NCBI GenBank assembly: GCA_018241665.1
Contig: JAFEDK010000035.1
Coordinates: forward strand, 1 to 49,270
Source: Pseudomonadota bacterium
GTDB lineage: Bacteria > Pseudomonadota > Gammaproteobacteria > Burkholderiales > Rhodocyclaceae
Direction of reading: 5' to 3'
Length of the DNA stretch: 49,270 nt
Below, in pieces: positions 8,681 to 16,625 of the stretch. The first letter of the stretch is position 1, and each line of letters opens with the position of its first letter. The position numbers and the translations under genes are program-made. The notes under the pieces are model-generated. The model was not told where the DNA came from, ran no database searches, and saw nothing but the letters and a program-made list of their open reading frames with translations.

Positions 8681-9667
8681 TCATTTGGCGGCGCCGCTGG
8701 GCAGGTGGGCGTGGCCGCTGTTGAACTCGATGCAGGCGCGCTCCTCGGCGTACTCGATGATCACATCCTTGCCGGCGTGCTTGGCCTCGCGCACCGCGTA
8801 CACCACCGGGCGTGGCTTGTCGGCCTCGGTGTACTTGCGGATCGGCACCGTCACCGTGAACGGCCGCGTCAGCACCGTCGGGTCGGTGATGCGCGCCTCG
8901 TAGTTGTAGCGCTTGCCGTTGGGGTCGAAGGTGTAGCGCTCCTCGATCTTCACGTTCTCGCTGACGAACTCGCCGCTGCGTCCGAACTTGGATTTGCCGT
9001 TGTAGTTCGAGATGCTGACCACCAGCGTGTTGCCTTCCCAGCGGCCGCGGGAGTCGCCGTTCCACAGCTTGATGTTGTCGGCCAGGTGGGGCTTGTTGTC
9101 CAGGTGGATGATGCGCGTGCCCTGGTCGAACAGGAACACGACGTAGCCCGGATACTGGTAGATCTCATGGCCGTGCATGTACAGGGCCTGCGGGATGCCG
9201 GGCGGCGCGCAGCGGGCCAGCGGGTCCACGTACTCGGGCTTGATCGGGTTGGCGTAATAGGTCTGGTATTCCTGGACCTTGGCCCGCGCCCACGGCTGGT
9301 AGGGCACCTGGCCGTCGGCGGGGTCGCTGACCCGGCTCGGGGCGCGCTGCTCCCGCGGCGGCAGGTTGCGCTGGCGCTCGCCGCTGGAGATGCCCTCCGG
9401 ATCGGTCAGGTTGAGGTAGCTGCCGAAGGCCGGGCCCCAGAAACCGCTCACGTCGGGCTGGCCGTCGGGCAGGCGCGGGCCTTGCCAGGGGCCGGCGGGG
9501 ATCTTCGGGATGCTCTTGTCCACCACCGGCGCCGGCGTGGCGGCCGGCTGCGTGGGGGTGTTCTGGGCCTGGGCTGCGCTGGCGGCAAGCAGGCAGGCGG
9601 AGGCCAGCAGCGCGGCGTGGCGGTGGCGGGATCGGGTCGAGGTGCTGTCGGTCATCGGAGTGTCCAT
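8681..9667 (-). CDS. Secreted protein of unknown function, LPxGxPDxSG family (paralogue 1)
   Basis: A 328-residue exported protein; the signal peptide is about residues 5-35 (ALLASACLLAASAAQAQ). I recognise the family by its repeated signatures PRLPDGQPDVSGFWGP near the mature N-terminus and GDSRGRWEGNTLVVSISNYN in the centre, followed by VKIEERYTF and DPTVLTRPFTVTVPI. Such proteins are common in Acidobacteria and sphingomonads and have no known function. It is the last gene of the leftward TonB-receptor cluster and is paralogous to its neighbour at 9686. The start at 9667 has GAGGAAGGA about 11 bp upstream; ATG at 9655 is an alternative. Confidence 0.75.
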   Translation of the reverse strand: MDTPMTDSTSTRSRHRHAALLASACLLAASAAQAQNTPTQPAATPAPVVDKSIPKIPAGPWQGPRLPDGQPDVSGFWGPAFGSYLNLTDPEGISSGERQRNLPPREQRAPSRVSDPADGQVPYQPWARAKVQEYQTYYANPIKPEYVDPLARCAPPGIPQALYMHGHEIYQYPGYVVFLFDQGTRIIHLDNKPHLADNIKLWNGDSRGRWEGNTLVVSISNYNGKSKFGRSGEFVSENVKIEERYTFDPNGKRYNYEARITDPTVLTRPFTVTVPIRKYTEADKPRPVVYAVREAKHAGKDVIIEYAEERACIEFNSGHAHLPSGAAK

Positions 9668-9685
9668 CGCAGGCGGGTTCCTTCC

Positions 9686-10474
9686 TCAGTTCTTGTCGCG
9701 CTTGGGCGGGTAGTACTGGTCGAAATCGAGGGTGAAGCGGTAGTCCTCGATCAGCTGGAAGTCCTTCTCCCGGTGACGGTGGAGGATCACGCCGAGGGTC
9801 CACGGGCGGCTATAGACCTGCGGGTCCTCGAGGGTCGCCTTGTACTCGACGGTGTTGGCGTCCAGGTAGGTCCACCGTTCCACCACGTGCAGGTCGTTGC
9901 TGTGGAAGTTGCCGGCCCGGTCGAGCCAGGTCTGGTCGGTGAAGTTGCGCGCGTCCACCACCAGGGTGTCGCCGTCCCAGCGGCCGCGGGAGTCGCCGGA
10001 CAGCAGGTCGCCGATCACGTCCGGATGCTCGGTCTGGTTGGTGTGGATGGTGCGGACCGTGTGGCCGAACTGGAACACTAGCTTCAGATCGCGGGGACGC
10101 TGGAAGATCTGGAAGGGCTCCGGGTAGTAGATGCCGCGCGGCACGCCGAGGGTCCAGCCCTTGCTGCGCGGGTCGGCGGTCTCGCGGGCCTCGAAGTTCT
10201 TTTTCTTCTGGGCCAGCGCCTGGGGCAGGTAGGGGATGAACTTGCCTTCGACGACGCCGGCGCCGGGGGCGGCATCCTTGCGCGCGGCGTGGGGTTCGAG
10301 GTCGTCGTCGGCCGGCGTGAGGGTCTGCCAGATTCCGGAAAAGTCGGGCTTGCCGTTGGGCAGGCGCGGGATCGCGTCGTGGGCGAAGGCCAGCTGGCCG
10401 GCCAGCAGCATCAGGCCGGCGGCCAGCAGGCGGATGCCACGGGGCGGCCGCGCGGGGATCGGTGCGTCGGTCAA
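9686..10474 (-). CDS. Secreted protein of unknown function, LPxGxPDxSG family (paralogue 2)
   Basis: A 262-residue paralogue of the preceding protein. It has a signal peptide (RLLAAGLMLLAGQLAFA), then IPRLPNGKPDFSGIWQ and the central GDSRGRWDGDTLVVDARNFT, followed by VVERWTYLDANTVEY and DPQVYSRPWTLGV. I chose the TTG at 10474 as start because it is preceded by CAGGAGATATACGTC, a strong ribosome site. A GTG at 10513 would add 13 residues but has no ribosome site. It is cotranscribed with the cytochrome c gene upstream (54 bp) and the paralogue downstream (18 bp). Function unknown. Confidence 0.75.
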   Translation of the reverse strand: MTDAPIPARPPRGIRLLAAGLMLLAGQLAFAHDAIPRLPNGKPDFSGIWQTLTPADDDLEPHAARKDAAPGAGVVEGKFIPYLPQALAQKKKNFEARETADPRSKGWTLGVPRGIYYPEPFQIFQRPRDLKLVFQFGHTVRTIHTNQTEHPDVIGDLLSGDSRGRWDGDTLVVDARNFTDQTWLDRAGNFHSNDLHVVERWTYLDANTVEYKATLEDPQVYSRPWTLGVILHRHREKDFQLIEDYRFTLDFDQYYPPKRDKN

Positions 10475-10528
10475 GACGTATATCTCCTGTGGAATGGTGG
10501 GGCAGGGCGGCACGGGCCGCCGCGCTTC

Positions 10529-11125
10529 TTACTTGGTGACGGGGGCCGGCGTGCCGGCCAGCTCCGGCGGGCGCTTGTCGTTGGGGTACCAGAAGACCCG
10601 GTGGCAGGCCTCGCAGGCCTGGTCGATGGCCCCGCCGGCAACGGTGAAGCGCTCCACGCTGCGCGCGTCGATGGCGGCCAGCGCCTCCTCGGCGGCCTGT
10701 TGCAGGTGGCGTGCGTGGGCGACGAAGCGTGGGCGGTCCTTGCCGATCAGCGTGCTGATCTCCTCGGGCTTGAGGATGCCGGCGACGTGGGCGTCCTCCA
10801 GCTGCTTGCCGGGATGGGCGACCGGGCGGCCTTCGACGGCCAGCAGGTTGGCGGCCTCGGCGAGCTGGATGGCCAGGTGGCGGACCGTGGTCCAGTCTTC
10901 GTCGGTGCGCGGCTGCTTGTCCTCGACGCCCTTGGCGGTGACGGTGCTGGAGACGGACTCCCACAGCGCGTCGGCGCTGGGATCGACGATGGACTGCATG
11001 ATTTCCTGGATCGACGCGGTCGGGCGGAAGGCCGGCTCGGCGGCCGCCTTCGGCGCATCGTCCCGGCAGCCGGCCAGGCCAATGGCGGCCAGCAGCGCGA
11101 GGGCGGATAGCGTGGGCTTGAACAT
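10529..11125 (-). CDS. Lipoprotein c-type cytochrome (monohaem)
   Basis: A 198-residue protein with a lipoprotein signal (lipobox LAGC, Cys20), so it is anchored in a membrane facing the periplasm. Near the C-terminus is one haem attachment site, CEACH (171-175), followed by RVFWYPNDK. The layout, a helical body with CxxCH at the end of the last helix, resembles cytochrome c'/c556. It is probably an electron carrier for the membrane and secreted proteins encoded with it. The start ATG at 11125 was preferred to an in-frame ATG at 11182 that would overlap the upstream gene and hide the signal peptide. Confidence 0.82.
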   Translation of the reverse strand: MFKPTLSALALLAAIGLAGCRDDAPKAAAEPAFRPTASIQEIMQSIVDPSADALWESVSSTVTAKGVEDKQPRTDEDWTTVRHLAIQLAEAANLLAVEGRPVAHPGKQLEDAHVAGILKPEEISTLIGKDRPRFVAHARHLQQAAEEALAAIDARSVERFTVAGGAIDQACEACHRVFWYPNDKRPPELAGTPAPVTK

Positions 11126-11136
11126 GGCCGGGCGCC

Positions 11137-11610
11137 TCACACGAAGCCGATGATGCGGCCGGCCAGCGCGGCGCCGAACCACGCACCGAGGCCCAGCACG
11201 ATGCTGACGCGGGCCCGCGCCGGCGACGGCTGGGCGCTGCGGCTGACCGGGCCGAGCAGGAGCAACTGGATCAGCACCGCGGTGGCCAGCAGCCCGAGCT
11301 TGGCGATGAACACCGGCTTGTAGAAATACAGCAGCGGGCTCGCCGAGAACATCAGGATGCCGCTCGCTACCGCCAGTGCCAGGCCGAGCCAGATCAGGCG
11401 GTTGGCCTCGCGGGCGACCGAGGGCAGCGGCTGGCGCCCGAAGGCCAGGCCCAGCACGCGCAGGCTGACCAGCGCGAGGGAGGCCAGCAGCAGCACGAAG
11501 CCGAGGACGTGGATGATCTGCAGGCCGGCGCCGACCAGGTGGTCGGCCTTGCTGACGGAGTGCGCGAAGGCGCTGTTCTGCAGGTCGGTGAGGAGTTCGC
11601 GGATGGGCAT
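11137..11610 (-). CDS. DUF6644-like integral membrane protein B
   Basis: A 157-residue inner-membrane protein with about four helices. It aligns with the product of the next gene upstream (11616-12119): both have an intramembrane His at residue 34 (QIIHVLG here, EGIHLIG there), a shared SLRVLGL/DLRLLGL segment and the same helix spacing. I place both in the DUF6644 group, whose function is unknown. A conserved His inside the first helix invites comparison with haem b ligation, but this is inference. Start at 11610 chosen over 11670, which lies within the neighbour. Confidence 0.7.
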   Translation of the reverse strand: MPIRELLTDLQNSAFAHSVSKADHLVGAGLQIIHVLGFVLLLASLALVSLRVLGLAFGRQPLPSVAREANRLIWLGLALAVASGILMFSASPLLYFYKPVFIAKLGLLATAVLIQLLLLGPVSRSAQPSPARARVSIVLGLGAWFGAALAGRIIGFV

Positions 11611-11615
11611 CGCTG

Positions 11616-12119
11616 TTACCAGGCAGGAATGTAGGGAATCAGGCGGCCGCAGATGATCACCAGCGTCCACAGCACCAGCGAGGCCAGCCCGGCCAGCTGC
11701 GCGTTGGCCGGCAGCGCGCCGTGCTGGGCGTTCTGCACCGCCGGCTGGCGGGCGATGACGAACTCGAAATACAGCGCGTTGAGGCCGCCGAGCACGATGA
11801 AGGCCAGCTTGAACGGGAAGGGCGGGCTCGCCACCAGCGTCGCCGCCTCGGCCCAGAACAGCAGGCCGCCGGAGATGAAGATCGCCGCGAAGCCGCCCAG
11901 CACGTAGGGGCGCAGGTGGTGCAGCACGTCGTTGAGCGGCACGTGGCGCAGGAAGAGGCCGAGCAGGCGCAGGTCGGTGAGGAAGATCAGCCCGACCGAA
12001 ATCGACAGGCCGATCAGGTGGATGCCTTCGATGATCGGGAAGGCCAGCGCCGATTCGGCGATGGCGACGCCGATACGGGTGCCTTCGATGGACTGGGCGA
12101 GTTCGAGGATGGAAGCCAT
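11616..12119 (-). CDS. DUF6644-like integral membrane protein A
   Basis: A 167-residue polytopic membrane protein (about four helices: IIEGIHLIGLSISVGLIFL, VLGGFAAIFISGGLLFW, FKLAFIVLGGLNALYFEF, LASLVLWTLVIICG). It belongs to the DUF6644 family as I recognise it, and is the tandem paralogue of the gene 5 bp downstream. His34 lies inside the first helix, and further His residues (FLRHVPL, VLHHL) sit at the membrane edge. Being sandwiched between a secreted DUF6152 protein and a cytochrome c suggests a membrane redox or transport step. Start ATG 12119 is preferred to the in-frame 12173, which would run into the preceding gene. Confidence 0.72.
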   Translation of the reverse strand: MASILELAQSIEGTRIGVAIAESALAFPIIEGIHLIGLSISVGLIFLTDLRLLGLFLRHVPLNDVLHHLRPYVLGGFAAIFISGGLLFWAEAATLVASPPFPFKLAFIVLGGLNALYFEFVIARQPAVQNAQHGALPANAQLAGLASLVLWTLVIICGRLIPYIPAW

Positions 12120-12138
12120 GGACGGAAGGACTCGTGTT

Positions 12139-12567
12139 TCAGCGGGCCGCCGTCGGCGCGTCGCCGGCGCCACCGGTGAAGAAGCTGCGCCCGTCGGCCA
12201 GCGTCACGCTGACCGCGTAGCCGAGGGGGCCACCGTTCTTGGCGCGATAGCCCTTGATGCGCACTTCGGCACCGATCGGCAGCTCGGTGCGGGTCAGGCC
12301 TTTCTGCTGCAGGGCCAGCGGGGTGCCGAACTCGGCGCCCCAGTTGGTCACGCTGCCGTCGGCGTTCTTCACGTCGAAGTACACCCAGCTGTGGGGATTG
12401 ACCCATTTGGCCTTGGTGACGGTGCCTTTGAGGTCGATCGGCTGGTCGGCGTCGAATTCCGCGGCGAAGGCGTGGTGGGCGTGGGCGGGGCCGCCGGCGG
12501 CGGCCAGCAGCACGATGGTGGCCAGCGCGCCCAGTCGGGAGCGGGAAGGCTTGAACGGGGTGTGCAT
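12139..12567 (-). CDS. DUF6152-like secreted protein
   Basis: A 142-residue exported protein with a signal peptide (ALATIVLLAAAGGPAHA) followed by the family signature HHAFAAEFDADQPIDLKGTV and KWVNPHSWVYFDVK. That places it in DUF6152, a small predicted beta-barrel family of unknown function, often found beside DUF6644 and the LPxGxPDxSG proteins. The HH at the mature N-terminus and NPHSW are candidate metal or haem contacts (inference). The ATG at 12567 has CAGGAG six bases upstream. It is separated from the TonB receptor by 71 bp containing a hairpin. Confidence 0.78.
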   Translation of the reverse strand: MHTPFKPSRSRLGALATIVLLAAAGGPAHAHHAFAAEFDADQPIDLKGTVTKAKWVNPHSWVYFDVKNADGSVTNWGAEFGTPLALQQKGLTRTELPIGAEVRIKGYRAKNGGPLGYAVSVTLADGRSFFTGGAGDAPTAAR

Positions 12568-12597
12568 CGGATTCTCCTGTTTGCGAGACGTGGGCGT

Positions 12598-12623
12598 GCC
12601 CCTCTCCCGTGGGGAAGAGGGGC
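12598..12623 (-). terminator. Intercistronic hairpin between the TonB receptor and DUF6152 genes
   Basis: GCCCCTCT (12598-12605) pairs with AGAGGGGC (12616-12623), with further C/G pairing inside the loop. There is no clear U-run, so it may attenuate or stabilise the mRNA rather than end it. Confidence 0.35.
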
Positions 12624-12638
12624 AGCGGGACGGAGGGG

Positions 12639-15494
12639 TCAGTACAGCGAGGCGCTGATGGTCACGCCGAACCAGCGCGGGATGCCCGGCTTGTAGCTGT
12701 TCCAGCTGGGCTGCAGGCTGGTGTCCTCGTTGAAGAGGTTCTTCACCACGAAGCTCACGTCGAACTTGTTGTCCTGGCGGCCGACGCCGATGGCCAGGTC
12801 CGCCACGCCGAAGCTCTTGGTCTTGCTGTAGCGGGACAGGGTCGGATCGGCGTAGTAGCTGCTCTGGAAGTTGTAGTTGAGGTTGGTGTGGAAGACCTTG
12901 TTGCCGAGGATCGGATAGGAGAAGTCACCGAACAGGTTGCCGCTGAACTTCGGGGCGCCGGCCAGGGTCCTGCCGCTGGCGTCGAAGTAGGGCTGGCTGG
13001 CATCGCCGCCCAGCTCACCCGGGTTGGCGGCGAACTTGAAGTCCTTGTAGCGGGCGTCCGTGTAGGCGCCGGCGAAGCGCAGCGTGGTGTAGGGCAGGCC
13101 CGAGTACACCACGTCCAGCTCCAGGCCCTTGGTCTGCACCTTCGGTACGTTGCCGAGGGCCGACAGGTAGGCCGGCAGGCCGTTGTTGTTGAGGCGAGTC
13201 TGCACCTCGTCGAACACATACACCGGCTGGATGTAGTTGCGGATGTTCTGCAGGAACAGCGCGCTGGTCACCGACAGGGTCTTGTTCAGGAAGAAGGACT
13301 TCAGGCCCACTTCGTAGGAGTCGGTCTTCTCGGTATCCGCCGGCACCGACTTGCCGCCCAGCACCGTGCCGCCGACGATCTGCGACACGCCGGCTTTCTC
13401 GCCGTGCTTCCAGGTGGCGAAGCCGGTGTGGGCGTTGTTGAAGCGGTAGGTGGAGCCCAGCTCGATGGTCGGCAGGGTTTCCAGGTAGGACTGGGCGATG
13501 GTGTCCTGGTACAGCGCGCCGATACGGCCGGCGCGGATCGCCTTGGCGGCGGCGACCTGCTTCTTCTGGTCCGCCGACAGCGCACCGTAGGTGGCGACGC
13601 CGAAATACTTCTGCGCCACCAGGTCGGCCAGGGCCAGCTGGGCGGCGTTGTTCGACGCGGCCAGCACGCCGTTGGCGTTGTTGGCGAAGCCGTTGAGCTG
13701 CACGTTGTTGACCGAGGCCGGATTGAGCTCGGCGCCGAAGCCGTTGGACTCGATGTAGCTGCTGCCCGAGGTCTTGCGCGATTCACGGCTCAGGCGCAGG
13801 CCGGCGCTCAGGCTGAGCTCCTTGGTCGCGTCCCAGATCAGGTTGGAGTAGGCCGCCTGGCTCTTGTTGTCGATGCGGTTGCGGACCTTGGTGATCAGGC
13901 CGTCGAGGGAGTTGAGGAGCAGCGCGCGGCCGGCGGAGTCGGTGGCGTTGGGCAGCAACGGATTGACCGGGTCGAGCAGCGCGTACTGGGCCGCGTTGGC
14001 GTACCAGGCGCCGCCGTCGGAGCCGTAGCGCTCGGTCTGGCTGGTGTTGGGGAACTGGCTCTGGAAGAAATACAGGCCGCCCTGGTAGCGCAGCGTGTCG
14101 CTCAGCTTGCTGTCGAGGCGGATCTCCTGGCTCAGCTGCTTGTACTCGGTCTGGGTGCCGCGCGGTGCGCGCAGCCACTCGAACTGGGTGTGGGTGCCGG
14201 CGCCCTGGGAGAAGTCGTAGTCCCGGTAGCCGGTGATGAAGGTCAGCGTGTGCGCGTCGTTGAGCTTGTACTTCACGTCGGCGGTCACGCCCTTGGTGGC
14301 GTAGGTGTTGGGATACTCGCCGAGGGTGTTGATCTCCTTGGCGTAGTAGTCGGCCACCGTGTAGTCGGTCTTCTGGCCGAACCAGCGCCGGCTGATCTTG
14401 CCGAAGTTGTCTTCCGCGTAGTTCACCGGGATCGGCTGGCCGGCGGAATTGAGGCGGTCATAGTTGGCCGGCGTCTTCAGGCGGAAGGCGAAGCAGTTCT
14501 CGCAGATCTCGCGGCCCTTCGGCGTGAAGTCCAGCGACAGGCGGGCTTCCAGGTCCTTGTTGGGGGTCAGCAGGAACTGGCTGCGGATGTTGGTGCGGTC
14601 GGTGTTGCGCCACGAGTAGTGGCTGTCGTTCTTGTTGTCGTAGGGGCCTTCGGCGGTTTCCCGGTTGACGGTCAGGCGGTAGGCCAGCACGTTCTCCTGG
14701 ATCGCGCCGCCGATCACCGCGGTGGCGATGGCGGTGTTGCGCTCGCCGTAGGTGATCGAGGCACGGGCTTCCGGCGCGAAGCTCGGCTTGCGGGTGTTGA
14801 TGGATACCCGGCCGACGTTGGAGGCGCGACCGCCATCCACGCCGGTGGGGCCGCGGGTGACGTCCACCGACTCGATGTCGAGGAAGTTGCCCAGTGCGGT
14901 GATCGAGCTGATGCCGTAGCTCACCCCGTCCACGTTGACGCCGACGCTGGGTTCCAGCACGCCGGCCCCGGCCGCCCAGCCCACGCCACGGACGAAGATC
15001 GACGCGGTGTTGGGGTTCTGCCAGGACGTGCGCACGTTACCGATGCGATTGACGATGTCGCGGAAGTTATTGACGTGGAATTTCTCCAGCTCCTCGCCGG
15101 TGATCACCGAGACGGACTTGGGGATCTCCTTCAGCTTGGCGTTTTTCACCGACACCGCTTCGAGCAGCAGCGCGTCGCCCTTGTTGGGGGCCAGCGGGAT
15201 CTGCGGCGCGGGGGCGGCTTCGGCGACGCTGGTGGCCGCGGCGGGCCTGGCCGCCGGCGCGCTGCCGGTGGCCTGCTGCTTCTGTTGTTCCAGGGCCTGG
15301 CGCAGGCGTTCGTTCTCGGCGGCGAGGCGCTTGTTCTCGGCCTGCACATCACTCAGGGACTGGGCATGGACCGGTAGCGCCGAGAACAGGGTCATGCCGG
15401 CGCAGAGGGCGGCAATCGGGGAAAGGCGGAAGCCGCGATGATGGCTATTGATTCGTGCAGGGTCGTGCTGCCGGGAGATCCTGTGCTTGCTCAT
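12639..15494 (-). CDS. TonB-dependent outer-membrane receptor with N-terminal coiled coil
   Basis: A 951-residue receptor. It has a signal peptide (about 1-44), then an unusual predicted coiled coil (about 46-74: NKRLAAENERLRQALEQQKQ), an Ala/Pro linker, the plug domain (about 110-240: EIPKSVSVITGEEL, DIESVDVTRGPTG) and a 22-strand-type barrel ending in an aromatic residue (TISASLY). It would import a bulky ligand across the outer membrane with TonB energy. The ligand cannot be read from sequence. It is the first gene of the leftward cluster and is preceded by an AT-rich promoter region. No TonB/ExbBD genes or sigma/anti-sigma pair are nearby. Confidence 0.9.
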   Translation of the reverse strand: MSKHRISRQHDPARINSHHRGFRLSPIAALCAGMTLFSALPVHAQSLSDVQAENKRLAAENERLRQALEQQKQQATGSAPAARPAAATSVAEAAPAPQIPLAPNKGDALLLEAVSVKNAKLKEIPKSVSVITGEELEKFHVNNFRDIVNRIGNVRTSWQNPNTASIFVRGVGWAAGAGVLEPSVGVNVDGVSYGISSITALGNFLDIESVDVTRGPTGVDGGRASNVGRVSINTRKPSFAPEARASITYGERNTAIATAVIGGAIQENVLAYRLTVNRETAEGPYDNKNDSHYSWRNTDRTNIRSQFLLTPNKDLEARLSLDFTPKGREICENCFAFRLKTPANYDRLNSAGQPIPVNYAEDNFGKISRRWFGQKTDYTVADYYAKEINTLGEYPNTYATKGVTADVKYKLNDAHTLTFITGYRDYDFSQGAGTHTQFEWLRAPRGTQTEYKQLSQEIRLDSKLSDTLRYQGGLYFFQSQFPNTSQTERYGSDGGAWYANAAQYALLDPVNPLLPNATDSAGRALLLNSLDGLITKVRNRIDNKSQAAYSNLIWDATKELSLSAGLRLSRESRKTSGSSYIESNGFGAELNPASVNNVQLNGFANNANGVLAASNNAAQLALADLVAQKYFGVATYGALSADQKKQVAAAKAIRAGRIGALYQDTIAQSYLETLPTIELGSTYRFNNAHTGFATWKHGEKAGVSQIVGGTVLGGKSVPADTEKTDSYEVGLKSFFLNKTLSVTSALFLQNIRNYIQPVYVFDEVQTRLNNNGLPAYLSALGNVPKVQTKGLELDVVYSGLPYTTLRFAGAYTDARYKDFKFAANPGELGGDASQPYFDASGRTLAGAPKFSGNLFGDFSYPILGNKVFHTNLNYNFQSSYYADPTLSRYSKTKSFGVADLAIGVGRQDNKFDVSFVVKNLFNEDTSLQPSWNSYKPGIPRWFGVTISASLY

Positions 15495-15921
15495 GAATGA
15501 TGGGGCTCCGAATGTAAATAAATGTTCGAGAGCGTCAGTTTGAGCAAAGCCTATGCCAATGGCGGTTTGTCCTTATTCGTTTGTGTTTCTGGCTGAGTGG
15601 GTTTTTGCAACCCGATTGATTGACTTTTAATTCACTGAATCAGTTTTAAAACAATATGTTGTAGTTGATCGCCGAATCTCCCAGAGCGCCGCTGTGCCGT
15701 AGTGGAAGGCATGGCCGGAAATTGACGTAAAATGGCGTGAATTGACGGTTGAAATAAGCCAGGTGCCCTTACGTCAGCTGCCGGCGCGAAAATGATGGGC
15801 TGTTTCAATTCCAGCACGGCTGATGCTTATTCAGCAGTCCATGTGCGTGGAATAAACGGGGAAATGACGCCATTTGCCGTGGAGGCAATATCCCGTCATC
15901 GGATGAAGGCAGGGGAAATTG
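15495..15921. other. AT-rich promoter region upstream of the TonB-receptor cluster
   Basis: About 430 bp without a convincing gene. It is strikingly AT-rich around 15590-15665, unlike its surroundings. It holds a direct repeat AATTGACG (15720-15727 and 15740-15747, 20 bp apart, i.e. two helical turns), a possible activator site. No Fur-box-like sequence was evident to me. Confidence 0.4.
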
Positions 15922-15954
15922 CTGCCGGCATTGCCTGGGAAAGGATGCCGGCAG
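15922..15954 (-). terminator. Stem-loop after the small zinc-ribbon gene
   Basis: CTGCCGGCAT (15922-15931) and ATGCCGGCAG (15945-15954) are perfect 10-bp arms around a 13-base loop, 35 bp past the stop of the minus-strand gene ending at 15990. It is followed on that strand by CAATTTCC. Probable terminator. Confidence 0.5.
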
Positions 15955-15989
15955 AAGGGCGCGCCGCCTCCGGGGGAGGGGCGTCCTGT

Positions 15990-16229
15990 TTACAGCGCCT
16001 GCTGGGCCAGGCGGCGGCCTTGCATCGCGTTTTCCTGCATCACGCGGGCGCGCGCCTTGTTGCGTTCGGACTGGCGCAGGCCGAAGGCGTCGCGCTCGTC
16101 GGTACTGCTGCGGGCGGCCTCGATGGAGCGGACGCAGCGCCAGCGCTCGCCGCAGCGGGTCATGATCTTCTGCATCGATTCAGGGCGGTGGTAGGTCATG
16201 CAGTGGTAGCAATAGACTTTGGTCGTCAC
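15990..16229 (-). CDS. Small zinc-ribbon-like protein (79 aa)
   Basis: A 79-residue protein starting with TTKVYCYHCMTYH after the initiator. Four cysteines (C7, C10, C26, C32) in CYHC...RCGERWRC form a plausible zinc ribbon. The C-terminal half is highly charged and helical (SERNKARARVMQENAMQGRR). I chose the GTG at 16229 because GAGGTGA lies just upstream; longer in-frame extensions overlap a REP-like element. A terminator-like hairpin follows. I do not know a named function; similar small CxxC proteins are seen in betaproteobacteria. Confidence 0.6.
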   Translation of the reverse strand: MTTKVYCYHCMTYHRPESMQKIMTRCGERWRCVRSIEAARSSTDERDAFGLRQSERNKARARVMQENAMQGRRLAQQAL

Positions 16230-16402
16230 GGTCACCTCGTCACAGCTTGGCACATGAAATTGCACGCCCGGTCGGGGCGGGCGCGCCTCCAGACTCCATC
16301 GCCAGCATGCGCAGCAGAGGTTGCATGGCGATGACAGCCTGTCCGGCAGTGGCAAGGCATGGCCTGGATGCACCGGGCTGGCTGACGCAGGTGCGGGAGA
16401 CC

Positions 16403-16470
16403 GTGGGGGCGAATTCATTCGCCCTCCGCTGGCCGAGCAGCCACCGCGGGCGAATGAATTCGCCCCCACA
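16403..16470. repeat. REP-like inverted pair, copy 2
   Basis: GTGGGGGCGAATTCATTCGC at 16403 faces GCGGGCGAATGAATTCGCCC ending in CCACA at 16470. The spacer CTGGCCGAGCAGCCACC is nearly identical to that of the copy at 19548, so these two are recent relatives. Confidence 0.88.
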
Positions 16471-16625
16471 GCCCACCCCACAGCAGCCGGATCGTCTGCA
16501 GGTTGCGTGTGTCTTCCATGAACTTCCGCGGCATCCGGCCCTCTACAATGCGGCCGCGCCGCATGTGCTCTCCCTCGCTCTGGCGGCGCTGCATCACAAT
16601 CGAGAACGCAAGGACACGCACCCTC

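Noticed and set aside
12609-15377. A 922-codon open frame on the plus strand
   Set aside because: Antisense to the TonB receptor; Val/Gly/Ala/Gln-rich without motifs.
15632-15817. A 61-codon minus-strand ORF upstream of the TonB receptor
   Set aside because: No ribosome site, no motif, and it overlaps the AT-rich presumed promoter.
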